In this document: positions 20,416 to 30,669 of the stretch, piece by piece | Layout: every line of letters starts with the position of its first letter | Numbering within the stretch: position 1 is the stretch's first letter | DNA from: Vreelandella lionensis | GTDB taxonomy: Bacteria; Pseudomonadota; Gammaproteobacteria; Pseudomonadales; Halomonadaceae | Assembly: GCF_002087295.1 (NCBI RefSeq) | Contig: NZ_MWVI01000065.1 | Span: 100,860 to 164,859 of the forward strand | Reading direction: 5' to 3' | DNA length: 64,000 nt | Program-made: the position numbers and the translations under genes | The notes under the pieces: model-generated | What the model saw: only the letters and a program-made list of their open reading frames with translations | Told to the model about the DNA's origin: nothing | Databases searched by the model: none

Positions 20416-21910
20416 ATGTCCGTTCGCGAAATACCCATGTATATCGATGGTCAGCCAGTGATGTCGCAAAGCCAGGAGTGGCGCGACGTTGTTAACCCGG
20501 CCACCCAAGAGGTAGTGGCTCGCGTTCCATTCTGCACCTCAGAAGAGGTCGAGCGGGCCGTTGCCAGTGCCAAAACGGCGTTTAAAGAGTGGCGCAAGGT
20601 GCCGCTGGGTAAACGCATGCGCATTATGCTCAAGCTTCAGGCCCTTATTCGCGAGAATACGGCAGAGCTTGCCGCGTTAATTACCGAAGAGCATGGCAAA
20701 ACACTGCCCGATGCCGAGGGTGAAGTAGGCCGCGGTCTTGAGGTGGTGGAACATGCTTGCTCCATTACCTCGCTGCAGCTAGGCGAGTTGGCGGAAAACG
20801 CAGCGAACGAGGTAGATGTTTATACCATGCACCAGCCGTTAGGCGTGGGCGCGGTATTACGGCATTTAACTTCCCGATTATGCTGCCCTGCTTTATGTTC
20901 CCGCTGGCTATTGCCACGGGTAACACCTTTGTATTGAAACCCTCCGAGCAGGACCCGAGCTCTACCATGCGGCTAGTCGAGCTAGCCCATGAAGCGGGCA
21001 TTCCCGCTGGCGTGTTAAACGTGGTGCACGGTGGTCCGGATGTAGCGAATCAAATTGCTGACCACCAGGATATCAAGGCGCTGTCGTTTATCGGCTCGAC
21101 TCATGTCGGCTCGCTGCTATACAACCGTGCCGCGGCGGCAGGCAAACGGATGCAGGCGATGATGGGGGCCAAAAACCACTGCGTCGTTATGCCTGACGCT
21201 AACCGCAGCCAAGCGATTGACAGCCTGTTAGGGTCTGCCTTTGGCGCGGCCGGGCAGCGCTGCATGGCGAACTCGGTAGTGGTGCTGGTGGGGGAAGCCC
21301 GGGAGTGGATAAAAGATATCGAAGCCGGTGCCCGTGGCATGAAAGTAGGGCCAGGCTCCCAGCGCGATGCAGACCTGGGGCCTTTGGTATCGCCCCAGGC
21401 GAAAGAGCGGGTTGAGCGCTTAATCAGCGCCGGTGAAAAAGAGGGCGCCACACTTCTGGTAGATGGCCGTGGCTATACGGTGGACGGCTACCCGGATGGC
21501 AACTTTGTAGGACCGACGCTATTTGCCGATGTAACGGCGGATATGACCATTTATCGGGAAGAGATTTTCGGCCCTGTGCTGTGGTGGTTAGCGTAGAAAC
21601 GCTGGATGGCGCCATCAACTTTATTAATGCCAACCCCAATGGCAACGGCACGTCAATTTTTACCAACTCTGGCTGGGTGGCTCGCCGGTTTGAAACGGAT
21701 ATCGACGTTGGCCAAATTGGTATCAATGTGCCGATTCCTGTTCCCGTTGCTTACTTCAGCTTTACCGGATCTCGGGCATCCAAGCTGGGTGACTTAGGCC
21801 CCAACGGCAAACAGGCGATTGCTTTCTGGACGCAAACTAAGACCGTCACGGCCCGTTGGTTCGAACCTGAAAACGTCTCTAGTGGGATTAACAGCACCAT
21901 TTCGTTGTAA
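20416..21910 (+). CDS. mmsA: CoA-acylating methylmalonate-semialdehyde dehydrogenase, two frameshifts
   Basis: This enzyme converts methylmalonate semialdehyde (valine degradation) and malonate semialdehyde to propionyl-CoA and acetyl-CoA with NAD and CoA. ATG 20416 follows an AGGA-type Shine-Dalgarno and gives MSVREIPMYIDGQPV. Indels near 20860 (before GITAFNFPIMLP) and 21587 (IFGPVLVVVSVETL) break a protein of about 498 residues, the normal length. The nucleophilic cysteine lies in GAAGQRCMANSV, and the family tail SFTGSRASKLGDLGPNGKQA is present. It is monocistronic here, without the usual mmsB neighbour. Confidence 0.93.
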
Positions 21911-21936
21911 AAGATTCGTTGTTATACGTTGGGCGA

Positions 21937-21968
21937 TGCGCCTCTTCCACGCTAGCGGAGGAGGCGCA
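21937..21968. terminator. Hairpin between convergent mmsA and an unknown gene
   Basis: TGCGCCTCTTCC (21937-21948) pairs with GGAGGAGGCGCA (21957-21968) with one mismatch and an 8-base loop. It lies 27 bases after the mmsA stop and just before the end of the minus-strand gene, a likely shared terminator, although no long T-run follows on the plus strand. Confidence 0.5.
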
Positions 21969-21974
21969 AGCGCG

Positions 21975-22664
21975 TTAAAAACGATCAAATAGTGGCAGGC
22001 TGTCGTTGAGCAGTTGCTCAATGGGGGCAAGCTGGCTTTCATGGAGCACTAGCAGGTAAGGGGCGTCGTGCTGCTCGCTTATGGGTGCCAGCAGTGCAAA
22101 CTCACCCACTTCCAGGTGGAATTCATGGATTTCACGGGGGCCATGTGGGGTATCGCACTGAGAGCAACGATAACTGTCATCTTCGCCGTAAACCAGGCGG
22201 TGATACATCTTAAATAGCGTATAGAGGGCTAACCCACCATCAAACGCAGGCCAACGTGCAGGCGTCTCGACAATATCGTCTGTCAGCGTTTGGCCTTCTG
22301 CCTCGGCATCTGCGATGGCATCGGCAAGAGGGGCAGCTAAAATGGCCGTGTTATCGGCAGGTAGAGGCGCATTTTGCCGGGCGGCGGTGGGAAAGCGCTC
22401 CACGGCAGTGTGGTAGTCATCTAAGCTATGTAGCGCATAATCGGCGTGCTGCAGGTCAGATGGATCAAAGCCTCCGTTCTCCCAGCCATGAATGACACGT
22501 AGAGTGACTTGCCCGCGCTGCATCGGGCGCGCTAGCAGCGTATGAAGCATAACGCGGATATGTAGCTGACGCTCATCCGTATCGTTTTCGAACGCACGGT
22601 AAGGGTCGGCAAAAAGCTCATGCAAACGCCCTGGCGTGTGCTCTTTAGCTTCAGAGTATGTCAT
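21975..22664 (-). CDS. Hypothetical acidic protein with CxxC motif
   Basis: A 229-residue, acidic, intact protein that I do not recognise. It begins MTYSEAKEHTPGRLHELFAD. Near residue 172 it has CSQCDTPHG, a possible metal or redox CxxC site, in a second half predicted to be beta-rich. There is no signal peptide or membrane helix. It is transcribed toward mmsA and divergently from the AhpD-like gene. Confidence 0.65.
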   Translation of the reverse strand: MTYSEAKEHTPGRLHELFADPYRAFENDTDERQLHIRVMLHTLLARPMQRGQVTLRVIHGWENGGFDPSDLQHADYALHSLDDYHTAVERFPTAARQNAPLPADNTAILAAPLADAIADAEAEGQTLTDDIVETPARWPAFDGGLALYTLFKMYHRLVYGEDDSYRCSQCDTPHGPREIHEFHLEVGEFALLAPISEQHDAPYLLVLHESQLAPIEQLLNDSLPLFDRF

Positions 22665-22838
22665 GGTGGTTTCCCTGTTAGTACGCCGCTTTGCTGATAA
22701 CGTACGGCTTTTATGACATGGACTTAATAAGAGTATGGTGAGCGCGAACGCGAAATGAAAGGTGCTTTAGTTAGCAATTTGTTACCAGTTAATTTAATCG
22801 CGCTATTTATATCATGAACATAACAAGAAGGTGTCAAT

Positions 22839-23450
22839 ATGTCTGCTGCTATTAGCCGTTTTAAACTTCCCGAAACGCTGGATGATGTGCCAAGCGATAT
22901 TCGTGATGCGATGTTAGCTGTGCAGGAAAAAGCGGGGTTCGTGCCTAATGTGTTTCTGATGCTGGCGCATCGCCCTGAGGAGTTTCGCGCTTTTTTTGCC
23001 TATCACGATGCCCTGATGGAGCGCGACTCCGATACGCTGACCAAAGCTGAAAAGGAGATGATTGTGGTGGCTACCAGTGCCCGCAATCGCTGCTTGTACT
23101 GTGTGGTTGCCCATGGCGCGCTGGTACGCATTTACAGTAAAGACCCGTTATTGGCCGATAATATCGCCATTAACCATACCGTCGCGGGGCTAAGCGAGCG
23201 TCATCGTCTAATGCTCGATTTTGCGCTGCATAGCGCTATCGAACTAGGGGAATTTTCTCCGCACTGGCAAACCCGTTTAGAAAAAGTGGGGTTTACCTTA
23301 GATGACTGCTGGGATATTGGCGCCATTGCGGCGTTTTTTGGTATGTCGAATCGCTTGGTGACCCTAGCGGGCACGCCGCCTAATTCCGAGTTCTATCTCA
23401 TGGGGCGCGTGCCGAAAAAGCCTGACGAATCGGTTCGCGAAACGCCGTAA
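22839..23450 (+). CDS. AhpD/carboxymuconolactone-decarboxylase-fold peroxidase-related protein
   Basis: A 203-residue all-alpha protein with the AhpD-like redox motif CLYCVVAHG at about residue 86, preceded by LTKAEKEMIVVATSARN. In the family the two cysteines and the histidine form a peroxide-reducing centre. It belongs to the uncharacterised peroxidase-related branch. AAGAAGG lies 10-16 bases before the start. It lies directly upstream of the thiamine riboswitch but has its own stop 50 bases earlier. Confidence 0.82.
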   Translation: MSAAISRFKLPETLDDVPSDIRDAMLAVQEKAGFVPNVFLMLAHRPEEFRAFFAYHDALMERDSDTLTKAEKEMIVVATSARNRCLYCVVAHGALVRIYSKDPLLADNIAINHTVAGLSERHRLMLDFALHSAIELGEFSPHWQTRLEKVGFTLDDCWDIGAIAAFFGMSNRLVTLAGTPPNSEFYLMGRVPKKPDESVRETP

Positions 23451-23499
23451 GACTTTACTACGGCGCTGCTTTGATTGAGGATAGCGCCTTCATTCACTG

Positions 23500-23586
23500 T
23501 CGCCAGGGGAGCCCAAAACGGGCTGAGAATGCGCGTAACGCAGACCCTGGAACCTGATCCGGTTCGTACCGGCGGAGGAAGCGCGA
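23500..23586 (+). promoter_or_regulatory. TPP (thi-box) riboswitch
   Basis: The conserved core elements are in order: GGGGAGCCC, CGGGCTGAGA, ACGCAGACCCTGGAACCTGATCCGGTT, and TACCGGCGGAGGAA. The closing stem pairs TCGC (23500-23503) with GCGA (23583-23586). The GGAGGAA Shine-Dalgarno of the next gene lies within the 3' part, and the ATG is at 23588, so thiamine pyrophosphate should hide the ribosome site and switch off translation directly. Confidence 0.95.
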
Positions 23587-23587
23587 C

Positions 23588-24967
23588 ATGCCATACCTAA
23601 CGTATGCTGTGTTAGGCGCAGCCCTGTGCTGCTTTGCATTTCTGGGTCTTCGGGCACGCTTTGGCGGCGGCTCGCTGGATGATTATGTCACCGCCCGCAA
23701 CTCGCAAACTGCGTCCACTCTGGGGCTGTCTTTTTTAGCCTCTGGAATGGGTGCCTGGATTCTGTTTGCTCCACCTGAAATTGGTGCCTTTGTTGGCCCC
23801 GTGGTGCTGCTGGGCTATGCCTTTGGCTCGGCGCTTCCGTTTATTGTATTGGGCCTTTATGGGCCAAAAATACGCCAAGCGCTGCCAGAAGGGCGCAGCA
23901 TCGCGGAGTTTGCTGAGGCGTGCTATGGCAAAAACGTTCGTCGCTTTGTGGCGATGGTATCTGTTGCTTATATGGGCTGCTTTTTAGCCGCTGAGTTAAC
24001 TGCCATTGGGGCCATTACCGCGCTGCTCTCTGATGTGCCGCCTGCCGTGGTGATCATTGGCGTTGCTCTAACGACGCTGGTGTACACCGTGATGGGCGGC
24101 CTTCGCGCCAGCCTTGCGACCGACCGTTGGCAGGCATGGCTGCTGTTGGCCCTACTACTGGCGGTGGCGAGCGTAACGCTTTGGCGGCTACCGAGCATGC
24201 CCAGCGACGCCGCTTTACCCTCATTGCCAATCGGTAGCTCGCTCAGCGTGGCATTGACGCTGGTGATTGCTGTGACGGCTGCCAATTTATTCCACCAGGG
24301 CTATTGGCAGCGGGTGTGGGCGGCACAAGATGACCAAAGCCTTGGGCGTGGCGCCTGGCTAGGCGGTAGTATGACGCTTCTCGTGGTGATGGTAATTGGT
24401 GGCGTGGGCATGATGGCCGCCATGAGCGGTGTCAGCTTAGGTGAGCCGCCCATGCCGTTTTTTGCGCTGTTAAGCGATGCGCCGATATGGATCACTCTGC
24501 CGTCACTGGTACTTGCCGTTACCCTGGTCACGTCTAGCGTCGACACGTTACAAAACGGGATTGCCTCGCTATGGGCCAGCGGCGACCGCCCAGATGCTTT
24601 AACCAAGGCCCGCTGGCTCACTGTCGCGATCATGGTGCCGGTGATTGTGATTGCTCTGCAGGGGCTCTCGGTGCTTCGCCTGTTCCTGATTGCCGATCTG
24701 CTGTGTGCCGCCATCGTGGTACCGGTACTGCTTGGCTTATGGCAACGCATGACGCCTATGGCTGCGATAGGCGGCGGGCTTGCTGGGCTAGTGGGCGCTG
24801 TGCTGCCGGGTTGGTTGAGCCAAGGCAGTGTTAGTGCGGGCGTGATAGCAGCCACCTTCCCCGGCAGCGTACCAACCCTTGGCCCGTTTGTTGGGGCGCT
24901 GCTGCTCTCAACTGCAGTGAGTATGATCATTGCTGGAGCCAACAAGCGCCGCGTCCTTGCCCGTTAA
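23588..24967 (+). CDS. Sodium:solute symporter (SSS family), TPP-regulated, probable thiamine-related uptake
   Basis: A 459-residue membrane protein with about 13 helices and the SSS pattern (FLASGMGAWILFAPPEIGAF near residue 50, YTVMGGLRASLATDRWQ near 165). Family members import many solutes with sodium. Control by the TPP riboswitch that ends one base before its start argues that the cargo is thiamine or a thiamine precursor, repressed when TPP is plentiful. The frame is intact and the gene stands alone. Confidence 0.86.
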   Translation: MPYLTYAVLGAALCCFAFLGLRARFGGGSLDDYVTARNSQTASTLGLSFLASGMGAWILFAPPEIGAFVGPVVLLGYAFGSALPFIVLGLYGPKIRQALPEGRSIAEFAEACYGKNVRRFVAMVSVAYMGCFLAAELTAIGAITALLSDVPPAVVIIGVALTTLVYTVMGGLRASLATDRWQAWLLLALLLAVASVTLWRLPSMPSDAALPSLPIGSSLSVALTLVIAVTAANLFHQGYWQRVWAAQDDQSLGRGAWLGGSMTLLVVMVIGGVGMMAAMSGVSLGEPPMPFFALLSDAPIWITLPSLVLAVTLVTSSVDTLQNGIASLWASGDRPDALTKARWLTVAIMVPVIVIALQGLSVLRLFLIADLLCAAIVVPVLLGLWQRMTPMAAIGGGLAGLVGAVLPGWLSQGSVSAGVIAATFPGSVPTLGPFVGALLLSTAVSMIIAGANKRRVLAR

Positions 24968-25042
24968 TCAAGGCGTTAAGCAGGAAATTTCGTTTCGCGT
25001 TAGGCTGGCAGGGGTCTGACTACTACTGTAGGTGCGATCGCC

Positions 25043-26473
25043 ATGAGCCACCTGTTACCTCCTAACGAAAATGCCCGTTTGGCTGCGCTTAACGAGCTAG
25101 CACTGTTGGATACGCCGAACGAGCCTGTTTTTGATCGCATTACGCGCTTGGTAACGGTGCTACTCGGTGTGCCACAGTCAACTATCACTCTGATTGATTC
25201 TGATCGGCAGTGGTTTAAGTCGCAAGTTGGCATCAATATCTCCGAAACGCCGCGGGATGTGGCGTTTTGTGCCTACACCGTGCTGGAAGCTTCTCCGTTG
25301 GTGGTGAAAGATGCGCTGCAAGATGAGCGTTTTGCCACCGACCCTTTAGTGACTCGACCTGATGGAATACGTTTTTACGCAGGCATTCCGCTTAAAAACT
25401 CACAGGGACTGGTGCTGGGTTCGCTGTGTGCGATGGATAGCAAACCGCGGCAGTTGAGCGCTCAGGAGCAGGCCGCGTTGCAAGATTTAGCCGACATTGT
25501 GACCGGTGAGATTCACCTGCGCGAACGGCTCATTAAAGAGCAAAAAAATAGTATTGCCACCCAAAAAGCGCTCACTGAGCTTCATCAAAGCCTTGAACAG
25601 CAAATCGAGCGGCGTACTCGCGAGCTCAATTTGGTGTTTGAGTCTGCCTACGATACCTATCTGAGCATTGACGCCCAAGAGCGGGTGCTGGACTGGAACC
25701 GTGCTGCAGAGAGCATATTTGGCTGGAGTCGCAAAGAAGCTTTAACGCGCCCACTAACGGCGCTTATGTTTCCCCAAGGGCTACCCAATCAAGATGAATC
25801 TGCGCCTATTTCTTGTGAGGCGACGCGCCGTGATGGCGTCCGCTTGCCGGTCGAAGTACGCCTGAAAAGCTATGAGATTAATGGTCGGATGCGACTTAGC
25901 CTGTTTATTCACGATATCACTGAGCGCCAGCAGCTAGAGCGGCTTCGGGATCAACAGGCCCGTGAAGATGTACTGACTCGGTTGCCTAATCGCCGTGCGC
26001 TTGACGAGCGCCTATCCGAAGCGATGGCGCGGGTACGCCGTACCCTAAACCCGCTTGCGGTGCTGTTTCTTGATTTAGACGGGTTCAAGCGTGGTAACGA
26101 CCAGCATGGCCACGCCATGGGTGATGAACTGCTGCGCGACGTTGCCAAGCGCTTGCAGTATGCCGTTCGCGAGACGGACTTTGTTGCCCGTTGGGCAGGA
26201 GACGAGTTTGTCGTGCTGCTAGAAGGAGTCACCGCCGAGGCGCTAGAGCCATTGGCCCAGAAACTGATTCACCTCATTGAAGAGCCGCTTCATGTTGGCA
26301 GCGCTACCTTACGGGTTAGTACCAGCATCGGTGTAGCGCTATTTTTGCCAGGGGCGTCTGAAACGGCTCAGGAGTTGTTAAAGCGAGCTGACGTGGCAAT
26401 GTATATGGCTAAGCGGGCGGGTAAAGCGCGTATAGAGCTAGCGCGCCGCGCAGATATAACGCCCAAGACTTAA
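25043..26473 (+). CDS. GAF-PAS-GGDEF putative diguanylate cyclase
   Basis: Of 476 residues, about 20-165 form a GAF domain (ending [18 protein letters not shown]), 170-200 a coiled coil, 205-305 a PAS domain ([19 protein letters not shown]) and 310-470 the GGDEF domain. The GGDEF domain has [16 protein letters not shown] and [12 protein letters not shown]. The active-site loop reads WAGDEF, that is AGDEF for GGDEF, a substitution compatible with cyclic-di-GMP synthesis in some relatives. No EAL domain or membrane segment. It ends 17 bases before corA. Confidence 0.88.
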   Translation: MSHLLPPNENARLAALNELALLDTPNEPVFDRITRLVTVLLGVPQSTITLIDSDRQWFKSQVGINISETPRDVAFCAYTVLEASPLVVKDALQDERFATDPLVTRPDGIRFYAGIPLKNSQGLVLGSLCAMDSKPRQLSAQEQAALQDLADIVTGEIHLRERLIKEQKNSIATQKALTELHQSLEQQIERRTRELNLVFESAYDTYLSIDAQERVLDWNRAAESIFGWSRKEALTRPLTALMFPQGLPNQDESAPISCEATRRDGVRLPVEVRLKSYEINGRMRLSLFIHDITERQQLERLRDQQAREDVLTRLPNRRALDERLSEAMARVRRTLNPLAVLFLDLDGFKRGNDQHGHAMGDELLRDVAKRLQYAVRETDFVARWAGDEFVVLLEGVTAEALEPLAQKLIHLIEEPLHVGSATLRVSTSIGVALFLPGASETAQELLKRADVAMYMAKRAGKARIELARRADITPKT

Positions 26474-26490
26474 CGAACCCAGGGAAGAAA

Positions 26491-27459
26491 ATGATTCGTT
26501 GCATATTACCCCCCCCAGAAGGCGATGTGCGTGAGGGGGATGTACGCCTAATCGACGACTGGAAAACAATGCCCACTGCCCATTTGTGGGTTGATATGAA
26601 AGGCGAAAGCGAAGCGCAGGAGCGTGATGTGCTAGAGCGTTTTGACTGCCATCCCTTGGCCATTCAAGATGCCCATAAAGAGCGACACCCGCCGAAAATT
26701 GAAGAGTTTGAGAACCATACGCTGATTATTTATCGCGGCATTTCATCATTCGATGCCCAGCTTAATTTTGTGCCCCAGCAGGTCTGTTTCTTTATCGGCG
26801 AACGTTTTTTGATAACGCTTCACCCCGGAGAAGACTTGAGTATTGAGCGGCTGTTAAATGAGCAGGGTAAGGCGTTGCTGGCACTTTCCCCAGAGCATGT
26901 GGCATTAAAAGTGATGTATACCTCAGCAGGATTTTATATTGATAGCCTGCTGGAGTTTGAGATGGAACTTAGCGATCTTGAGGATGAGCTGCTCGAAAAC
27001 GGCAACGATGTTCTGATGCGTAAAATTACGACTTACCGCTCGCGGCTGGTGAAAATGCGGCGCATCTTTAGCTATCACAAAGGTATTACTCAAGAGCTAA
27101 CAGCGTATGACTACGCCCACTTACCTAGAGGTGAGAGTGAAACCCTGCACGCGATTACCGATGTAGAGGAGCGCTTTGAGCGCCTCTATACGCTGACACA
27201 AATGTACTACGATATTTGCGGTGACTTGGTGGATGGCTATATCTCTATTTCTTCTCACCAGCTAAATATCACCATGCGTGTTTTGACGGTGATTACCGCT
27301 ATTTTTGTTCCGCTGACGTTCATTGCCGGTATTTACGGAATGAACTTCGAATATATGCCTGAGCTTAGCTATCAATACGGCTACTTCTTTGTATGGGGGG
27401 CCATGTTGGGTATTGGCGGTATTTTTATTTGGCTGTTTAAACGCAAAGACTGGTTCTAA
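26491..27459 (+). CDS. CorA-family divalent cation transporter
   Basis: A 322-residue protein with a long cytoplasmic alpha/beta and coiled-coil part and two C-terminal helices. The first helix ends in the selectivity motif [11 protein letters not shown] (GMN at about 282-285), and the protein ends with the basic KRKDWF tail. Relatives pass magnesium, cobalt or zinc; the ZntB and CorA branches cannot be separated here. It may be co-transcribed with the preceding GGDEF gene. Its stop overlaps the convergent MFS gene by four bases. Confidence 0.88.
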   Translation: MIRCILPPPEGDVREGDVRLIDDWKTMPTAHLWVDMKGESEAQERDVLERFDCHPLAIQDAHKERHPPKIEEFENHTLIIYRGISSFDAQLNFVPQQVCFFIGERFLITLHPGEDLSIERLLNEQGKALLALSPEHVALKVMYTSAGFYIDSLLEFEMELSDLEDELLENGNDVLMRKITTYRSRLVKMRRIFSYHKGITQELTAYDYAHLPRGESETLHAITDVEERFERLYTLTQMYYDICGDLVDGYISISSHQLNITMRVLTVITAIFVPLTFIAGIYGMNFEYMPELSYQYGYFFVWGAMLGIGGIFIWLFKRKDWF

Positions 27460-28634
27460 AGCCCTTGCCGGGCGGTGAGTTGGTGTAAACGAAATGCCAG
27501 CATGCAAAGCCCCAGCGCAATCAAGAGCCACAGAGCGGCCAGTAACATAGGAAAAGCCCGGGCCCCGGCGATATCCAGCAGCGGGCCTGTTAAAGACGGA
27601 ATAATCAGCGCACCGCTACCCGCTGCGGTAAAAATAGCGCCGGTGGTGCGGCCCCGCATCACAATGGCCTGGTTGCATAGCGCAAAGAGTGTCGGGAAAA
27701 AAGCAGAGGCCGAAAGCCCAAACAGCAGTGCTCCGAGGCTTAGAGGCAGCCAGTTAAAATGCAGGCCGGCCGAGGCACCCAAGCCCAGCGCCAAACAACT
27801 GGCTAACACCTGCCAGGGTGAACAAACACGCAGCAGAGGAATGGCCAGCAAACGGCCAGCAGATAGCGCTAGCCAGAATAGGGTGGCCAGCAGTGCCGCC
27901 TGCTCGGTAGTCAGCCCTGACAGCGCGCCATACGCCGTCACCCAGCCAGCAAACGTAATTTCAATGACCACATAAATGGAAAACAGCAGAATAAATAGCC
28001 CCAGCAGCAGTGGGTCACGATGTTTGAGCGCTGCCAAAGTGGCTGGGTCAGGGTCTACCGTTGGCATAGTCGGGCTGGCAAAGCGCGACAGTGGCCACAG
28101 CATGGCAGCCACGCTTAATGCAACAATCCAAAACGTGAGATGAAATTGCCCCGTAAGTGAGAGTGCGGCAATCATAATCAGCGGCGTAAGCATGTTGCCG
28201 AAGCTAAAGCAGAAGTGTAGCGCGCTCACGTTTGGGCCTGCAGCATCGCGGTGTAGCCATAGCAGTAGCGTATTTCCCCCCGCTTTTAGCGATCCTCCCG
28301 CAAAGCCCAACAGCATAAACAGCAGCGTTAACAGCACCAGGAGCGGGCTAAGCGGCGCCAAGGCGAGTCCTGCCACCGCCAGTACCCCCATCATTAACAA
28401 CACGCGATGGCCGTTAAAGCGGTCCATCAGCAGTCCCGTTACAATAGCGCCGCTCATATTGCCCACCGCTCGGGCGGTGAACAGTACTGCAATCTGGCTC
28501 ATGGAAGAACCGCTCGCTGCGGCTAAATGAGGCAGGGCAGGGCCTAGCAGCCCGCCGGTCATGCCGATGGCGATAAACAGGCCAAAATAGGTCCAGGTAA
28601 GGCGACGATGATACGCAGAGATAAAGTGAAGCAT
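27456..28634 (-). CDS. MFS transporter
   Basis: A 392-residue protein with 12 predicted helices. The conserved loop after helix 2 reads [17 protein letters not shown], the MFS signature. The overall pattern ([18 protein letters not shown] near residue 25) resembles the FucP/MFSD4-like sugar-porter branch, but the substrate is unknown. Intact, transcribed convergently to corA. Confidence 0.83.
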   Translation of the reverse strand: MLHFISAYHRRLTWTYFGLFIAIGMTGGLLGPALPHLAAASGSSMSQIAVLFTARAVGNMSGAIVTGLLMDRFNGHRVLLMMGVLAVAGLALAPLSPLLVLLTLLFMLLGFAGGSLKAGGNTLLLWLHRDAAGPNVSALHFCFSFGNMLTPLIMIAALSLTGQFHLTFWIVALSVAAMLWPLSRFASPTMPTVDPDPATLAALKHRDPLLLGLFILLFSIYVVIEITFAGWVTAYGALSGLTTEQAALLATLFWLALSAGRLLAIPLLRVCSPWQVLASCLALGLGASAGLHFNWLPLSLGALLFGLSASAFFPTLFALCNQAIVMRGRTTGAIFTAAGSGALIIPSLTGPLLDIAGARAFPMLLAALWLLIALGLCMLAFRLHQLTARQGL

Positions 28635-28800
28635 ACCGTTCCTTGGCAGGGTCTGAGGGATGCGGCTGGTTGGCTAGCTTGACGTGTTTTTCATCCCATC
28701 ACTATTGGCGAAAAGTTGACGCCGTGCCATGTGGTTTACGCGGGAGTGTGGCATGCTCGCAGTCGACCAACGACCTGCAACTCACCAGAGAGTGAACACC

Positions 28801-29379
28801 ATGACGATTATGATCTTAGGCCTGCTAATATTTCTTGGCGGGCACTCGGTACGCATTTTTGCTGAATCCTGGCGACAGCAGCAAATAGCCGCACGCGGCG
28901 AAGGCACCTGGAAACTGGCTTACTCAGCCGTGGCCGTGATAGGGCTGGCCCTCGCGATTTATGGCTATGGCTTAACGCGCTTGGACCCTATCCATATCTG
29001 GTTTCCTCCGATGGGCTTACGCAATGCAGTGGCGTTATTGATGCTACCTGCGTTTATTATGCTGGCAGCTGCTTACGTACCGCGTAACGCTATCAAGGCC
29101 AAACTAGGCCACCCCATGATGCTGTCAGTTAAAATTTGGGCGTTCGCCCACCTGCTGGTGAATGGTCGACTGGGCGATATCCTCTTTTTTGCTGCTTTCC
29201 TTGTATGGGCCATTTTGGCGTTTAAAGCTGCCAAGCAGCGTAGCCGCCAACATCCTTCAGCGCCTCAGGCCACCTCGCTGCCCGCGACACTGGCAACGAT
29301 TGCCATTGGCGTGGTGGCCTACGGACTGTTTGCTTTCTACTTACACGGCGTACTGATCGGCGTACCTGTTTTTGGCTAG
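28801..29379 (+). CDS. NnrU-family membrane protein
   Basis: A 192-residue protein with about six helices. Family marks are LGGHSVRIFAESWRQ near residue 12, RNAVALLMLPAFIMLAAAY and HPMMLSVKIWAFAHLLVNGRLGD. ATG 28801 is chosen over an upstream in-frame start because it gives the family N terminus. NnrU was first seen beside denitrification genes, but no such genes are nearby, and many relatives act outside nitrogen metabolism. Confidence 0.84.
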   Translation: MTIMILGLLIFLGGHSVRIFAESWRQQQIAARGEGTWKLAYSAVAVIGLALAIYGYGLTRLDPIHIWFPPMGLRNAVALLMLPAFIMLAAAYVPRNAIKAKLGHPMMLSVKIWAFAHLLVNGRLGDILFFAAFLVWAILAFKAAKQRSRQHPSAPQATSLPATLATIAIGVVAYGLFAFYLHGVLIGVPVFG

Positions 29380-29476
29380 CCCTTTGATGCATCTCGCAGT
29401 TTTGTTCTCTTAATCTCTTGAACCTCGCCGGGCGTTTGTTATTGTCGCGGCGTATGCACTAATAAGGAGCCAGCCC

Positions 29477-30658
29477 ATGGCCGACACGCAACACACTGCC
29501 CACGCGACGCCCATCCCAACAAAGATGTCTGCGATGTTATTAACCGGCCACGGTGATGTGGATGCTTTGCAGTATCGACAGGATGTGCCGACACCAAAGC
29601 CAGGGCCTGGCCAAGTGCTCGTCCAGGTAACGGCCACCGCGAAAAACAACACCGACCGCAAAGCGCGCGAAGGGCTCTACCCGACGAAGGGCAAGGAGGA
29701 GGTTACCTCGTTTGCCATGGGCGGTTCGCCAACCTTAACGTTCCCGCGTATTCAAGGGGCCGATGTTGCCGGGCGCATTGTCGCCGTAGGTGAGGGTGTG
29801 GATGAGCATCGTATCGGCGAGCGTGGCCTACTGGATTTCAACATCTACGCCGATGAGCGTCGTGATATTAACCTCACGCCGGACTACTACGGCCACGGTG
29901 CTGATGGCGGCTATGCTGACTATATTGCGGTGCCTGCCGACCAGTTCCACCACGTCGCTAACCCTGAACTGCATGATGCTGAGCTGGCCGCTATGGGCAT
30001 GTGCTCCTATCAAACCGCCTACCACATGATGACTGCCGCCAACGTGCGCGCAGGCGAGCGGGTGTTGGTTAGCGGCGCCAGCGGCGGGGTGGGCACGGCG
30101 CTCATTCAGCTGTGTCGCATTGTTGGGGCGATCCCTTATGCGGTAAGTCAGCTTGATAAAGCCGATGCGCTTATTTTGCTTGGGGCGGGAGCGGTGATTG
30201 ACCGTGGCGAACCGCCAACGTTTGTCGAGCGTGTGCTGGCGGAAACCGGTGGCCAAGCGATTGATGCGGTGATGGATCTGGTAGGCGGCGAAATGACCGA
30301 CCTTTTCATCGACACCATGATTGGCGATATGCAGCGCCGCACCACCTATCCACGGCTTTCCATTGCTGGTGCCAGCGGCGGCAATATCAGCGAAATCATG
30401 TGGACTCGCATTTATCTGTATCAGGTGCAGATTTTCGGTGTGTCCCACGGCACCCGGGAAGAGGCAGAGCAGCTGATTGACTGGATTCGCAGCGGCGAAC
30501 TTAAACCCGTTTTGCATGGCGCCTTTAAGCTCTCCGAGCTACATGATGCCGAACGCTATTTTGTAAACCGTGGCAGTAACTACCTGGGTAAAATCGTGAT
30601 TGTTCCCGATGCCCAGTGGGACAATCACGGCGCACCTTTTGCTCTTACCACTGCCTAG
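29477..30658 (+). CDS. Zinc-independent MDR oxidoreductase (quinone-oxidoreductase type)
   Basis: A 393-residue medium-chain dehydrogenase. The GroES-like half begins near MSAMLLTGHGDVDALQY. The Rossmann half has VLVSGASGGVGTALIQLCR near 197-215, the NADPH-binding glycine motif of the quinone-oxidoreductase branch. The zinc-binding cysteines of classic alcohol dehydrogenases are not evident. AAGGAG precedes the start. Its stop codon overlaps the Shine-Dalgarno of the next gene (12-bp gap), so the two form an operon. Confidence 0.85.
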   Translation: MADTQHTAHATPIPTKMSAMLLTGHGDVDALQYRQDVPTPKPGPGQVLVQVTATAKNNTDRKAREGLYPTKGKEEVTSFAMGGSPTLTFPRIQGADVAGRIVAVGEGVDEHRIGERGLLDFNIYADERRDINLTPDYYGHGADGGYADYIAVPADQFHHVANPELHDAELAAMGMCSYQTAYHMMTAANVRAGERVLVSGASGGVGTALIQLCRIVGAIPYAVSQLDKADALILLGAGAVIDRGEPPTFVERVLAETGGQAIDAVMDLVGGEMTDLFIDTMIGDMQRRTTYPRLSIAGASGGNISEIMWTRIYLYQVQIFGVSHGTREEAEQLIDWIRSGELKPVLHGAFKLSELHDAERYFVNRGSNYLGKIVIVPDAQWDNHGAPFALTTA

Positions 30659-30669
30659 GAGGCGGGTTT

